A stretch of DNA of 31,380 nt from the NCBI GenBank assembly GCA_910589075.1, contig CAJUSK010000014.1:1-31380 (forward strand), read 5' to 3'. Of this stretch, positions 1 through 7,160 are shown in pieces; the first letter of the stretch is position 1; every line of letters starts with the position of its first letter. The position numbers were made by a program, and so were the translations under genes. Below the pieces are notes generated by a model. The model did not search any database, was not told the DNA's origin, and saw only the letters and a list, made by a program, of their open reading frames with translations. Source of the stretch: an uncultured Lachnospiraceae bacterium (GTDB lineage Bacteria > Bacillota > Clostridia > Lachnospirales > Lachnospiraceae).

Positions 1-73
1 CTTTCTCGAACATCCTGAATATTTGGATGATTATCTGCCGTGGAATCCCATAGCACAGGAACGGTGTCGATAA
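1..73 (+). pseudogene. C-terminal tail of an IS66-type transposase (partial at window edge)
   Basis: An open frame enters from the left edge and ends at the TAA at 71-73. Its last 23 residues include DDYLPWNP, resembling the acidic 'D-x-LPW' C-terminal tail of IS66-family (TnpC) transposases. Only this tail is visible, so the state of the rest of the transposase is unknown. A possible IS66-like terminal repeat about 45 bp downstream (116-138) supports the assignment. Family assignment rests on one short motif and is tentative. Confidence 0.45.
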
Positions 74-110
74 CCACTGCCTTTTAGTATAGAGGGTTGG
101 TGGTTATTTT
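71..110 (+). terminator. Terminator-like hairpin at the end of the IS66-type gene
   Basis: The stem TAACCAC (71-77) pairs with GTGGTTA (100-106), and a run of T follows at once. The stem is only 7 bp with a 22-nt loop, so it is a weak intrinsic terminator. It overlaps the stop codon of the transposase tail. Confidence 0.4.
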
Positions 111-115
111 TCTAT

Positions 116-138
116 ACACTATCTTATTTGACGCTTAC
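116..138. repeat. Candidate terminal inverted repeat of the IS66-type element
   Basis: On the reverse strand this stretch begins GTAAGCGTCAAATAAG. IS66-family terminal repeats commonly begin GTAAGCG. Its place just downstream of the transposase tail fits a right end at about position 138. The partner left end lies outside the window, so neither the pairing nor a target-site duplication can be tested here. Confidence 0.4.
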
Positions 139-339
139 TTTGTTTCCCTCATTTTTTCCCTTATCAGGGTTCGTAATGCCCTGTGGGAATATATAACACA
201 AGGGAAACCTTAAGGGAAAGTTCACCTGCAATAAACTTAGTGTTTTCAAGGGTTAGCGGATATTTTAATAATAAAATATAACAGCTAATATTCCCCTTAA
301 AAATCATCGAATCACAATCGGGATTTAGAGAGGATAGGA

Positions 340-714
340 ATGAAACGAGAATTAGGAATTGCAAGGTGTGGACTTGCCTGTTGCCTGTGTTCAGAAAATG
401 TAAAATGCAATGGTTGTTATTCTGACAACTGTCCTGACTATACACAATGCGAAAACAGAAAATGCTCCATTGAAAAAGACCTCTTAGGCTGTTATGACTG
501 TGAAATGGATTGTAAAAAAGGATTACTGAACAAAATCAAACCATATGGTTTTACATTGTTTATAAGAAGATATGGGGTAGAGAAACTTCTTGACTGTCTT
601 GAGGAAAATGAAAAGAGAGGAGTCCTGTATCATCGTGCAGGCATTGTTGGAGATTATGATGATTTCGACGATGTGGAAAAGCTGATAGAATTTATTAATA
701 CAGGAAAACACTAA
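340..714 (+). CDS. DUF3795-type cysteine-rich protein
   Basis: A 124-residue, probably cytoplasmic protein with about 13 cysteines in its first 66 residues. They occur as pairs and clusters (RCGLACCLC, CNGC, CPDYTQC, CYDCEMDC). This layout matches the DUF3795 family, small proteins thought to bind metal (zinc or an Fe-S centre) but with no established reaction. The C-terminal half is Cys-free and helical, ending in an acidic DYDDFDD segment. The start is supported by GAGAGGA about 6 nt upstream. A strong hairpin terminator follows at 765, so the gene looks monocistronic. It is AT-richer than the core genes further right and stands among mobile-element debris, which suggests acquired or flanking DNA. 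The family call is fairly sure; the function is unknown. Confidence 0.75.
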   Translation: MKRELGIARCGLACCLCSENVKCNGCYSDNCPDYTQCENRKCSIEKDLLGCYDCEMDCKKGLLNKIKPYGFTLFIRRYGVEKLLDCLEENEKRGVLYHRAGIVGDYDDFDDVEKLIEFINTGKH

Positions 715-764
715 ATTGTTATTTATGAAAGCTAATAAAAATTCAAATGAAGCGTCATAAAAAG

Positions 765-815
765 CAGAGCTTTATTTCTTAATTAAGGAATTGATAAATA
801 AAGCTCTGTTTTATT
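765..815 (+). terminator. Intrinsic terminator downstream of the DUF3795 gene
   Basis: CAGAGCTTTATTT (765-777) pairs perfectly with AAATAAAGCTCTG (796-808), a 13-bp stem, followed by TTTTATT. A-rich sequence on the left side means it could also work on the reverse strand. Confidence 0.85.
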
Positions 816-873
816 CATGATAATAGAAAGTTCACAAAGCGTACTTTCTATTGTTTCTGTCTTAACATAGATG

Positions 874-1140
874 CTAAGGCATCTTATTCCGTGTACATTC
901 AATTTCTTTTCTATAAAATTCAATTTTTTCTTCCTATTTCATCTTATGTTCCTGCAACTGTGTTATTTGTTTATTAAGTGCCTGTCGGTGCTGCACCAGC
1001 ATTTCCATCCTTTCAGAAAGGGTGGGCTCACCGTCAGCGCGGAGTTTGGCATAGCGCCTGATTTCCTTAATGGGCATACCGATGTCCTTCAGGTGTTTGA
1101 TGGAGAAGTACCCGAATTTGGATATTATCATCAGAAGCAC
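874..1140 (-). pseudogene. MerR-family regulator, N-terminally truncated and with a premature stop
   Basis: On the reverse strand the frame reads KHLKDIGMPIKEIRRYAKLR and then a long helix (LSERMEMLVQHRQALNKQI). This is the second half of a MerR DNA-binding domain plus the coiled-coil dimerisation helix. The first half (winged helix, normally about 35 residues) is missing; no proper start exists and only a GTG at 1140 opens the frame. A TAG at 934-936 interrupts the coiled coil. The same frame continues past it with EEKIEFYRKEIECTRNKMP and a natural stop at 874-876, so the original gene was longer. It directly abuts a headless dehydrogenase on the other strand, consistent with a deletion that removed both 5' ends. 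Family call sound; non-functional as a regulator. Confidence 0.7.
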
Positions 1141-1384
1141 CGATTTATCCGTGCCGGAAAATGCATATCAGTTTTATGACGGTTTGAAGGGCTATGAAAT
1201 TGAGACATGGATCAATAATGCGGGCTTTGGAAATTATGACAGCGTGGCAGGTCAAGATTTGAAAAAAATCGGGATGATGCTGCGTTTGAACATTGAAGCG
1301 CTGACAATATTGGCCTCACTGTTTGTCCGTGATTACAGGGACGTAGAGGGAGCACAGCTTATCAACATATCTTCGGCTGGCTGA
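1136..1384 (+). pseudogene. Short-chain dehydrogenase/reductase fragment
   Basis: The frame contains WINNAGFGN and, further on, LINISSAG. These are the NNAG motif and the strand leading to the catalytic Ser in classical SDR oxidoreductases. The N-terminal Rossmann strand with the TGxxxGxG cofactor motif is missing, as is everything after ISSAG, including the YxxxK active site. About 80 residues of a roughly 260-residue family remain. A TGA ends the frame at 1382-1384, just before the recombinase remnant. Its left edge runs into the MerR fragment on the opposite strand. The original arrangement was probably a divergent MerR-SDR pair. The exact left breakpoint, somewhere in 1105-1140, cannot be fixed by eye. 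Confidence 0.7.
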
Positions 1385-1398
1385 GGCATTGTTCCCAT

Positions 1399-2901
1399 AT
1401 GCAGGAAAAAATCATCAGAAGTAACAAATGTATCAAAAACAATGCTTACATAGACGACGGTTTTTCCGGTGTAAATTTCCAGCGCAGAGGATTACAGGCC
1501 ATGCTGCGTGAAGTGGAAGCCGGAAATGTCGCCACTGTCATTACAAAAGACCTGTCCCGGCTGGGGCGCAATTATCTGAAAACCGGAGAGCTGATAGAAA
1601 TACTGTTCCCGGAATATGGAGTTCGCTATATCGCCATCAACGATTCTGTGGACACTGCAAAGGAAGAGAATGAGTTTACGCCGTTGCGGAACTGGTTCAA
1701 CGAATTTTATGCCCGTGACACTTCCAAAAAAATCAGGGCTGTTAAGCAGGCCAAAGCCCAGAGAGGAGAGCGTGTAAACGGATCGGTGCCTTATGGATAC
1801 AAAACAGATCCCGACGACCGCAATCATTTGCTGCCTGATGAGGAAACGGCCTGGGTTGTACGGCAGATTTTTGCCATGTATGTACAGGGCGCCCGTATTT
1901 GTGAGATACAAGACTGGTTAAAAGAGCATGAGATACTCACGGTTTCGGAATTTCGCAACAGGCGTTCAGGCAAAGGGAGCAAACCACACCCGGACTACGC
2001 CTGTAACTGGCCGGATAAGACATTGTACGACATTCTCAGCCGCAAAGAATATCTGGGCCATACAATTACGGGAAAAAGTTATAAAGTGTCTTATAAATCC
2101 AAAAAAATCAAGAAAAACCCGGTGGAAAAACAGTATATTTTCCCCAATACCCATGAAGCGCTGATTGATGAAGAAACTTTTTCCCTGGCACAAAAACGGA
2201 TTGCCACGAAGCACCGGCCCGTCAAAGGGGATGGCATTGATTTGTTTTCAGGGCTTCTTTATTGCGGAGACTGCGGCTATAAAATGTATCTCCAACAGGG
2301 CGCTAAAACACCTGGCGAGAGACACGCCTATACCTGTGGCAGATATCGTAACCGCGTCCGAACCGGCCCCCGGTGTACGACCCACTATATCCGGAAAACT
2401 GTTTTGAAAGAACTGATCCTCCAGGACTTGCAACGCATGCTGTCCCGTATACGGCCCTGTGAACAGGAACTGGTTCTGGCAGCCGAAACATATGGCAAAA
2501 AAGCGCTGGAAAAAAAGCTGGCCCAACAGAAGAAAGAACTCAGCAGGGCACAGGCCAGAAGAGATGAAATAGCTATATTTTTTAAAAAGATCTATGAGGA
2601 CAATGCGCTGGGAAAACTGACAGACCAGCAATATACTTCCCTGCATTCCGGCTATGAAGAGGAAGCAGCATTATTGGATTGCCGGATTTCGGAATTGTCG
2701 CAGCAGATAACGGAGGCCTTTTCCGGGAGCCGGGATGAGAAAAACTGGATGGAGTTTGTTCACAGACACACGATGATAAAAGAACTGACTTACGAGAATA
2801 TTCACGAATGGATTGACCGGATTCTGATTTATGAACCGGATAAGGAAACGAAAACACGCAGAATTGAGATATACTATTCCTGTAAATTTTTTGGGGCCTA
2901 A
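1399..2901 (+). pseudogene. Large serine recombinase (TndX/TnpX-like), catalytic N-terminus missing
   Basis: The frame begins in the resolvase domain at YIDDGFSG and continues with TKDLSRLGRNYLK, motifs of the serine recombinase catalytic domain. A recombinase domain follows (VNGSVPYGYK, then the DILSRKEYLG region, residues about 150-250). Next come a zinc-ribbon (CGDCGYKMY...C...C, about 290-330) and a C-terminal coiled coil (about 375-440). Intact relatives are about 540-560 residues and start with a Y-x-RLS-x-DD segment carrying the nucleophilic serine. That segment is absent here, so the 500-residue product cannot catalyse strand exchange. No ribosome binding site precedes the ATG at 1399. 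The rest of the frame is uninterrupted over 1.5 kb, suggesting recent damage. It would have mobilised a Tn4451/Tn5397-type element by excision and integration. Confidence 0.8.
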
Positions 2902-2940
2902 GAGGAACGGACTGAGAAAGAGGTGTTGTAAACAGTTACG

Positions 2941-3111
2941 TTATCTTACGCCTACAAACAAATAACCGGAAAAACCATCATCCTCATACCAGCGATCTAT
3001 TGTAAGATTTTGTTCTGCGGCATATTGAGTGATTATCAGCTTCTGATTTTCGATGGAAGAATAATTTTTCCGGTCATCGTCTCTGGACAGACGGACATAT
3101 CCTGCGTTCAT
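2941..3111 (-). pseudogene. N-terminal fragment of a second serine recombinase
   Basis: On the reverse strand the ATG at 3111, preceded by AAAGGA, starts MNAGYVRLSRDDD, the catalytic-serine segment of large serine recombinases. SIENQKLIITQYA and YEDDGFSG follow. After DDGFSGY the similarity stops and the frame ends at 2941, leaving 56 residues. The wording of the segment (SIENQ, DRWYEDDGFSGY) looks like a different recombinase subfamily from the fragment at 1399-2901. However, both fragments break near the same DDGFSG motif and face each other as inverted halves. A small gene (3138-3311) lies directly upstream on the same strand, probably co-transcribed. Not functional alone. Confidence 0.7.
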
Positions 3112-3137
3112 GAATTCACATCCTTTCACGATAAAAG

Positions 3138-3311
3138 TCACATATGATTTTGGATAACCGCCCGGACCGCTTCCCATAGGGGACGGCTGTCCGGGCCGTC
3201 TGTAAAGGTGACAACCCGGAAACCCATATCCGACAGCCTTGCTTTTGCCTTTTCATATGCTTCCTGCGACGAAAAACTATTGCGCCAGAGATAATAAGTA
3301 ATTTTTTTCAA
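3138..3311 (-). CDS. Small conserved-looking protein of unknown function
   Basis: A 57-residue reading starting LKKITYYLWRNSF and ending in RAVIQNHM. The best start is a TTG at 3311, because GGAGAAGGA lies at the right distance on the reverse strand; no ATG is as well placed. The protein has an aromatic first strand, a helix with AYEKAKARL and a second strand GFRVVTFTDG, so a small alpha/beta fold is plausible. It has no signal peptide or membrane segment. It ends 26 nt before the start of the recombinase fragment on the same strand. It looks like cargo or an accessory gene of that element. I do not recognise a named family. Confidence 0.5.
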   Translation of the reverse strand: MKKITYYLWRNSFSSQEAYEKAKARLSDMGFRVVTFTDGPDSRPLWEAVRAVIQNHM

Positions 3312-3348
3312 AATCCTTCTCCTTTCAACATTGTTAAAACAGTGTGTG

Positions 3349-3390
3349 TTTCTGCATCCGTTCATCGGATCGGCAAACCAGATGCAGAAA
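3349..3390. repeat. 10-bp inverted repeat at the edge of the element debris
   Basis: TTTCTGCATC (3349-3358) and GATGCAGAAA (3381-3390) are perfect inverted repeats around a 22-nt spacer. An alternative smaller stem, ATCCG/CGGAT (3356-3370), competes with it. It lies between the upstream end of the small gene at 3138-3311 and the broken 3' end of the substrate-binding protein gene. It could be an element boundary or a terminator remnant; no T-run clearly follows either strand. Confidence 0.4.
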
Positions 3391-3391
3391 T

Positions 3392-3862
3392 TTACATATT
3401 GACCAAAATACCACCTGCCCGGCCTCCCAGAACATTTTTACCTTTCAGCATATCCCATGAAAAATCCTCGATGGGTTCCCTGGAGACAAGGAAATTACCT
3501 GCACGCTGTGTAAGCTGGGCAAAATTGACAACCGGATCAGACGTCCCGCCCAAATACGTGTAAATAGAGGCTTCCGACCCCATAAAACCGATATCCGCCT
3601 CATCGGACAACACAGCCGTCATCGTCTTATCGGCTCCAAAGCCCGTAACCAGTTCAAGTTCAATTCCTTCTTCAGCGAAATACCCTTCTTCGATGGCAAC
3701 ATACATCGGCGCATAAAAGATAGAATGCGCCACCTCATTCAGAACAACCTTCTCCCCCGAAGAAACAGCCGGCGCGCTGCCACCGCCCCCATTTCCGCAC
3801 CCAACAAGCCCCGCCGCCAGCACAGCCGGCAACAACACAAGACTCAACAACTTCTTTTTCAT
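3392..3862 (-). pseudogene. ABC transporter substrate-binding lipoprotein (NMT1/SsuA-like), C-terminally truncated
   Basis: The reverse-strand ATG at 3862 follows GGAGGG. The product begins MKKKLLSLVLLPAVLAAGLVGCGN, a lipoprotein signal with lipobox LVGC. Mature sequence VLNEVAHSIFYAPMYVAIE then EGYFAEEGIELEL is typical of NMT1/THI5/SsuA-type binding proteins for nitrate, sulfonates, taurine or pyrimidine precursors. Family members are about 320-340 residues. This one stops at 156, just after LGGRAGG, where the next helix should begin, and ends ILVNM. The transporter's permease and ATPase genes are not nearby. The truncation point sits at the border of the recombinase debris, suggesting insertion or deletion there. 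The substrate cannot be told. Confidence 0.75.
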
Positions 3863-3901
3863 AAACAATCCCTCCAAAATAAAAATAGATAGTCTATTAT
3901 A

Positions 3902-3929
3902 TTGAAAAAAGTTCAAAATGTGCTACAAT
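3902..3929 (+). promoter_or_regulatory. Candidate promoter of pcrA
   Basis: TTGAAA (3902-3907) and TACAAT (3924-3929) are separated by 16 bp, with an extended -10 TG at 3921-3922. Transcription would begin near 3936, giving pcrA a leader of about 240 nt. Confidence 0.6.
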
Positions 3930-3938
3930 GAGCAGTGC

Positions 3939-3995
3939 GAAAACAGCCATAGACAAACCGGCTGCTTGCAGACGGATTTGTCTATGGCCGTTTTC
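3939..3995 (+). repeat. Leader hairpin 1 upstream of pcrA
   Basis: A 19-nt arm (3939-3957, starting GAAAACAGCCATAGAC) pairs with 3977-3995 with a single A.C mismatch. The loop carries a smaller CTGC/GCAG pairing. The 3' arm is not followed by a T-run, so it does not look like an intrinsic terminator. It sits at the very start of the predicted pcrA transcript. Confidence 0.7.
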
Positions 3996-4011
3996 ATAGG
4001 GCGAAGCCCGA

Positions 4012-4042
4012 CAGCTTGTGCATGCAAAGCATGCACAAGCTG
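4012..4042 (+). repeat. Leader hairpin 2 upstream of pcrA, perfect 14-bp stem
   Basis: CAGCTTGTGCATGC (4012-4025) and GCATGCACAAGCTG (4029-4042) form a perfect 14-bp stem with an AAA loop. It is 16 nt downstream of hairpin 1. There is no T-run after it. Confidence 0.8.
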
Positions 4043-4053
4043 CAGCACTGCGG

Positions 4054-4160
4054 AGTACAAACTTTGCAAGCCCCCAACAACACCCCGCCACAGTACAAAC
4101 TTTGCGCCCCAAGCCCCCTCAGCCCCAATACAATACAACCCCCCCCACCCTTCACAACAA
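4054..4160 (+). promoter_or_regulatory. C-rich, G-poor pcrA leader with a 14-bp direct repeat (possible rut-like region)
   Basis: AGTACAAACTTTGC occurs twice, at 4054-4067 and 4092-4105. From 4071 to 4160 I count 47 C and only 6 G in 90 nt, ending near the pcrA ribosome binding site. A long unstructured C-rich, G-poor RNA is the classic signature of Rho loading. This is an inference from composition. Confidence 0.4.
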
Positions 4161-4175
4161 AACCAGGAGAAAACC

Positions 4176-6560
4176 ATGAGCATATACGACACACTAAACG
4201 AAAGACAAAAAGAAGCAGTCTACCAGACCGACGGCCCGGTCCTCATTCTGGCAGGTGCCGGTTCAGGAAAAACACGTGTACTGACCCACAGAATTGCATA
4301 CCTGACAGAGCGCTGCGGCGTAAACCCATGGAATATCATGGCAATTACATTTACCAACAAAGCTGCCGGAGAAATGCGGGATCGTGTGGACAAAATCGCA
4401 GGATTTGGCGCGGAGAGCATATGGGTTTCCACATTTCATTCCAGTTGCGTCAGAATACTGCGCCGTTACATAGACAGACTGGGATTTGACAATCACTTTA
4501 CCATCTATGATACCGACGACCAGAAGACCGTTATGAAAGAAATCTGCAAGCGCCTGGAAATTGACACCAAAATGCTGAAAGAACGAACCATTATGAGTGC
4601 CATTTCTTCCGCTAAAAACGAGTATATTTCCCCCCTGGAATTTGAGCAGAATGCAGCGGGAGATTTTACAGCCCAAAAAATCGCCGGGGTTTATACGGAA
4701 TATCAGAAAATCATGCGTAAAAACAACGCTCTGGATTTTGACGATCTGCTGGTCAAAACTGTAGAATTGTTTAAAAACTGTCCCGATGTGCTGGAATCTT
4801 ATCAGAACAGATTCCGTTATATCATGGTGGACGAGTATCAGGATACCAATACCGTACAGTTTGAACTCATCCGCCTGCTTGCCGCCAAACACAGGAATCT
4901 GTGTGTGGTGGGAGACGATGACCAGTCCATTTATAAATTCCGGGGCGCGAATATCAGGAATATTCTTGATTTTGAACAGGTATATCCGGATGCAAAAGTC
5001 ATCCGCCTGGAGCAGAACTACCGTTCCACCCAGAACGTGCTGGATGCGGCCAACCATGTTATCCGCAATAATGTCCGGCGAAAGGACAAAGCGCTCTGGA
5101 CCGATCAGGGAGCGGGCAGCCCTATCCATTTCAGACAGTTTGATACTGCGTATGATGAAGCGCAATTCATCGCCGGAGACATCCGCAAAAAGAAAGCGGA
5201 CGGGGACACTGACTATGGACAATGTGCCGTACTCTACCGGACCAATGCCCAGGCGCGGCTTCTGGAAGAACAGTTTGTACTGACAGGCATACCATATCAT
5301 GTGGTGGGCGGCGTAAACTTTTATGCCAGAAAAGAGATCAAGGATCTGCTGGCCTATTTGAAAACTGTGGACAATGGGAAGGATGATGTGGCCGTAAAAC
5401 GGATTATCAATATCCCCAAACGGGGGATCGGTGCGGCCACCATTGCAAGAGTGCAGGAATATGCCGATGAACGGCAGATCAGTTTCTATGATGGTCTGCG
5501 GGAGGCAGATCAGATTATGACAATCGGAAGGAGCGCCTCCAAACTGGAACCGTTTGTCACCCTGATCCAGAGTTTTCGGGGCAAACTGGAATATTATGGC
5601 CTGCAACAGCTTTTACAGGATATTCTTGATACGACCGGTTATGTGAAAGCATTGAAAGAGTCCAATGAAGAGGATGCGGAAAGCCGGATTGAAAATATTG
5701 ACGAATTGATGAATAAAGTCATTGCCTATGAGGAAAGCCATGAAGAACCTTCCTTGAGCGAATTTCTGGAGGAAGTGGCACTGGTGGCCGACATTGACGG
5801 CGTATCGGATGACGATAACCGTGTGCTCCTGATGACGCTGCACAGCGCAAAGGGCCTGGAATTTTCAAACGTGTATATTGCGGGTATGGAAGACGGTATA
5901 TTCCCCGGTTATATGTCAATTACGTCGGATGATCCGGAGGAGATTGAAGAAGAGAGGCGTCTGGCTTATGTGGGTATTACAAGGGCAAAAGAAGAACTGA
6001 CACTGACCTGTGCCAGGTCAAGGATGATCCGAGGAGAAACACAGTACAATATGGTCAGCCGTTTTATAAATGAGATACCGGAAGAATTGCTGGATCACAG
6101 AGTCCCCACGGTAAAAAAGAGAGAATGGGAAGAGATTCCGCAGAAAACAGGATTCAGAGATCATTTCAGGGAAAAGCCCTTTGGCAGTTATGGCAATAGA
6201 GAGGGTATGCACACTGCAGGCAGCCTGGATGGCGGGGTGGGTGTTACCAGACCGGCCAATGATCCCCGCCTCCGCCCCAAAGCAGTGGTGACACCGCGCA
6301 GGACAGCAGAGGAAAACAGACCCTTTTTTACCAAAGGGCCCGACAGTCTGAGTGGTTTGTCCAAAGGTGTGCCCACCGGGGGCAGGCCGGACTATGATGT
6401 GCATGATCGGGTAAAACACATCAAATATGGGGAAGGAACAGTACAGAAAATCGAGAAAGGCGCCAGAGATTTCCAGGTGACGGTGGATTTTGACCGTGCA
6501 GGAACAAAGGTCATGTATGCCGCTTTTGCCAAACTGAAAAAAATCCAGGGCGGTGATTAG
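4176..6560 (+). CDS. pcrA: UvrD/PcrA-family 3'-5' DNA helicase
   Basis: A superfamily 1A DNA helicase of 794 residues that unwinds DNA in nucleotide excision repair, clears RecA and handles transcription-blocked forks. Residues 1-17 hold the Q-motif region (LNERQKEAV). Walker A is AGAGSGKT (26-33), the 1A motif is ITFTNKAAGEMRDR, motif II is DEYQD (219-223), motif III is GDDDQSIYKFRGA, motif IV is LEQNYRS, motif V is LMTLHSAKGLEF and motif VI is EERRLAYVGITRAKEEL. After a low-complexity linker, the C-terminal 50 residues (VHDRVKHIKYGEGTV, from about 740) form the Tudor-like domain that binds RNA polymerase in PcrA/UvrD. The ATG at 4176 is chosen over upstream in-frame starts because CAGGAGA precedes it and homology begins there. 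Intact and probably essential; its leader is unusually structured. Confidence 0.97.
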   Translation: MSIYDTLNERQKEAVYQTDGPVLILAGAGSGKTRVLTHRIAYLTERCGVNPWNIMAITFTNKAAGEMRDRVDKIAGFGAESIWVSTFHSSCVRILRRYIDRLGFDNHFTIYDTDDQKTVMKEICKRLEIDTKMLKERTIMSAISSAKNEYISPLEFEQNAAGDFTAQKIAGVYTEYQKIMRKNNALDFDDLLVKTVELFKNCPDVLESYQNRFRYIMVDEYQDTNTVQFELIRLLAAKHRNLCVVGDDDQSIYKFRGANIRNILDFEQVYPDAKVIRLEQNYRSTQNVLDAANHVIRNNVRRKDKALWTDQGAGSPIHFRQFDTAYDEAQFIAGDIRKKKADGDTDYGQCAVLYRTNAQARLLEEQFVLTGIPYHVVGGVNFYARKEIKDLLAYLKTVDNGKDDVAVKRIINIPKRGIGAATIARVQEYADERQISFYDGLREADQIMTIGRSASKLEPFVTLIQSFRGKLEYYGLQQLLQDILDTTGYVKALKESNEEDAESRIENIDELMNKVIAYEESHEEPSLSEFLEEVALVADIDGVSDDDNRVLLMTLHSAKGLEFSNVYIAGMEDGIFPGYMSITSDDPEEIEEERRLAYVGITRAKEELTLTCARSRMIRGETQYNMVSRFINEIPEELLDHRVPTVKKREWEEIPQKTGFRDHFREKPFGSYGNREGMHTAGSLDGGVGVTRPANDPRLRPKAVVTPRRTAEENRPFFTKGPDSLSGLSKGVPTGGRPDYDVHDRVKHIKYGEGTVQKIEKGARDFQVTVDFDRAGTKVMYAAFAKLKKIQGGD

Positions 6561-6643
6561 TCTGTCTGTTACAAAGGAAGGGTTGTCCGCCTGACGGGAG
6601 AAGTAATAAAATAAAATTTGTGATAGTAAAAATAAAAAAACAG

Positions 6644-6652
6644 TGGTATAAT
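6644..6652 (+). promoter_or_regulatory. Extended -10 promoter for the small acidic membrane protein
   Basis: TGGTATAAT gives a TGn extended -10 with a perfect TATAAT hexamer (6647-6652). The -35 region is poor, which is usual for extended -10 promoters. The start codon is about 80 nt downstream. Confidence 0.55.
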
Positions 6653-6734
6653 ATAGAAAGTAAATATGGAATCGGAAAACATTGGAACAGGAATACGTTT
6701 TCCATGTTCTGAAATATAAAGAAAGGTGGTTTTT

Positions 6735-7010
6735 ATGAATAAACTGGAGGATATGATCGCAATGAAAAAATTCCAGGAACTGCTGGGCAGAAAGGATGAT
6801 AAAAAGGAGATCTCACCGATTTGCTGGGTAGTTGCGATTTTACTGGCAGTAGCGGCGGTTGCTGCAATCGCGTATGCGTTATACCGTTATTTTACGCCGG
6901 ACTATCTGGAAGATTTCGAAGATGAATTCGAGGATGAGTTCGACGACGAATTCTTTGATGACGAGGAAGACGAGGAAGAGAAAAAAGAAGATTCTTCCAA
7001 CGAACAATAG
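6735..7010 (+). CDS. Small single-pass membrane protein with an acidic tail
   Basis: A 91-residue protein. The ATG at 6735 follows AAAGGTGG at correct spacing and is preferred to an upstream in-frame GTG. Residues 1-26 are charged and helical (LEDMIAMKKFQELL). One transmembrane helix follows (about 29-50: WVVAILLAVAAVAAIAYAL). The last 35 residues are almost entirely Asp/Glu with Phe spacing (DFEDEFEDEFDDEFF) and end in EEEKKED. The hydrophobic helix followed by YRYFTPDYLEDFED is a pattern I associate with uncharacterised Lachnospiraceae proteins. The acidic tail could contact a basic partner or bind divalent metal. It has its own promoter and a terminator downstream (7092), so it is probably transcribed alone. 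Function unknown. Confidence 0.7.
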   Translation: MNKLEDMIAMKKFQELLGRKDDKKEISPICWVVAILLAVAAVAAIAYALYRYFTPDYLEDFEDEFEDEFDDEFFDDEEDEEEKKEDSSNEQ

Positions 7011-7048
7011 ATTGCAGGCTTCGCCGGCAAACCTATTGTCATGAATAA
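7003..7048 (+). repeat. 46-nt dispersed repeat, copy 1
   Basis: This stretch is identical to 22320-22365 except for one base (G versus A in CGCCRGC). It contains CAATAG...CTATTG inverted ends around TTGC-AGG...CCGGCAA. It overlaps the stop codon of the small membrane protein gene and lies upstream of a terminator, as does the second copy. Confidence 0.8.
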
Positions 7049-7091
7049 GAACAGGCAGCGGAAAACTTCCAAAAACAGATAACAAAGACAG

Positions 7092-7115
7092 CGGGATGCG
7101 AAGGCATCCCGTTTT
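7092..7115 (+). terminator. Intrinsic terminator after the small membrane protein
   Basis: CGGGATGC (7092-7099), a GAAG tetraloop, GCATCCCG (7104-7111), then TTTT. Compact and GC-rich. Confidence 0.85.
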
Positions 7116-7160
7116 GTCATCACGCCGACATACACACCGCATACATATAATAAAGAAATA

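Noticed and set aside
3918..4175. Upstream extension of the pcrA coding region to 3918
   Set aside because: The extra 86 residues would translate the hairpins and C-rich leader and have no similarity to helicases; CAGGAGA marks the ATG at 4176.
4263..5606. Long reverse-strand open frame (447 codons) inside pcrA
   Set aside because: Mirror of the pcrA codon pattern. No start signal and no domain; pcrA shows all helicase motifs in the other strand.
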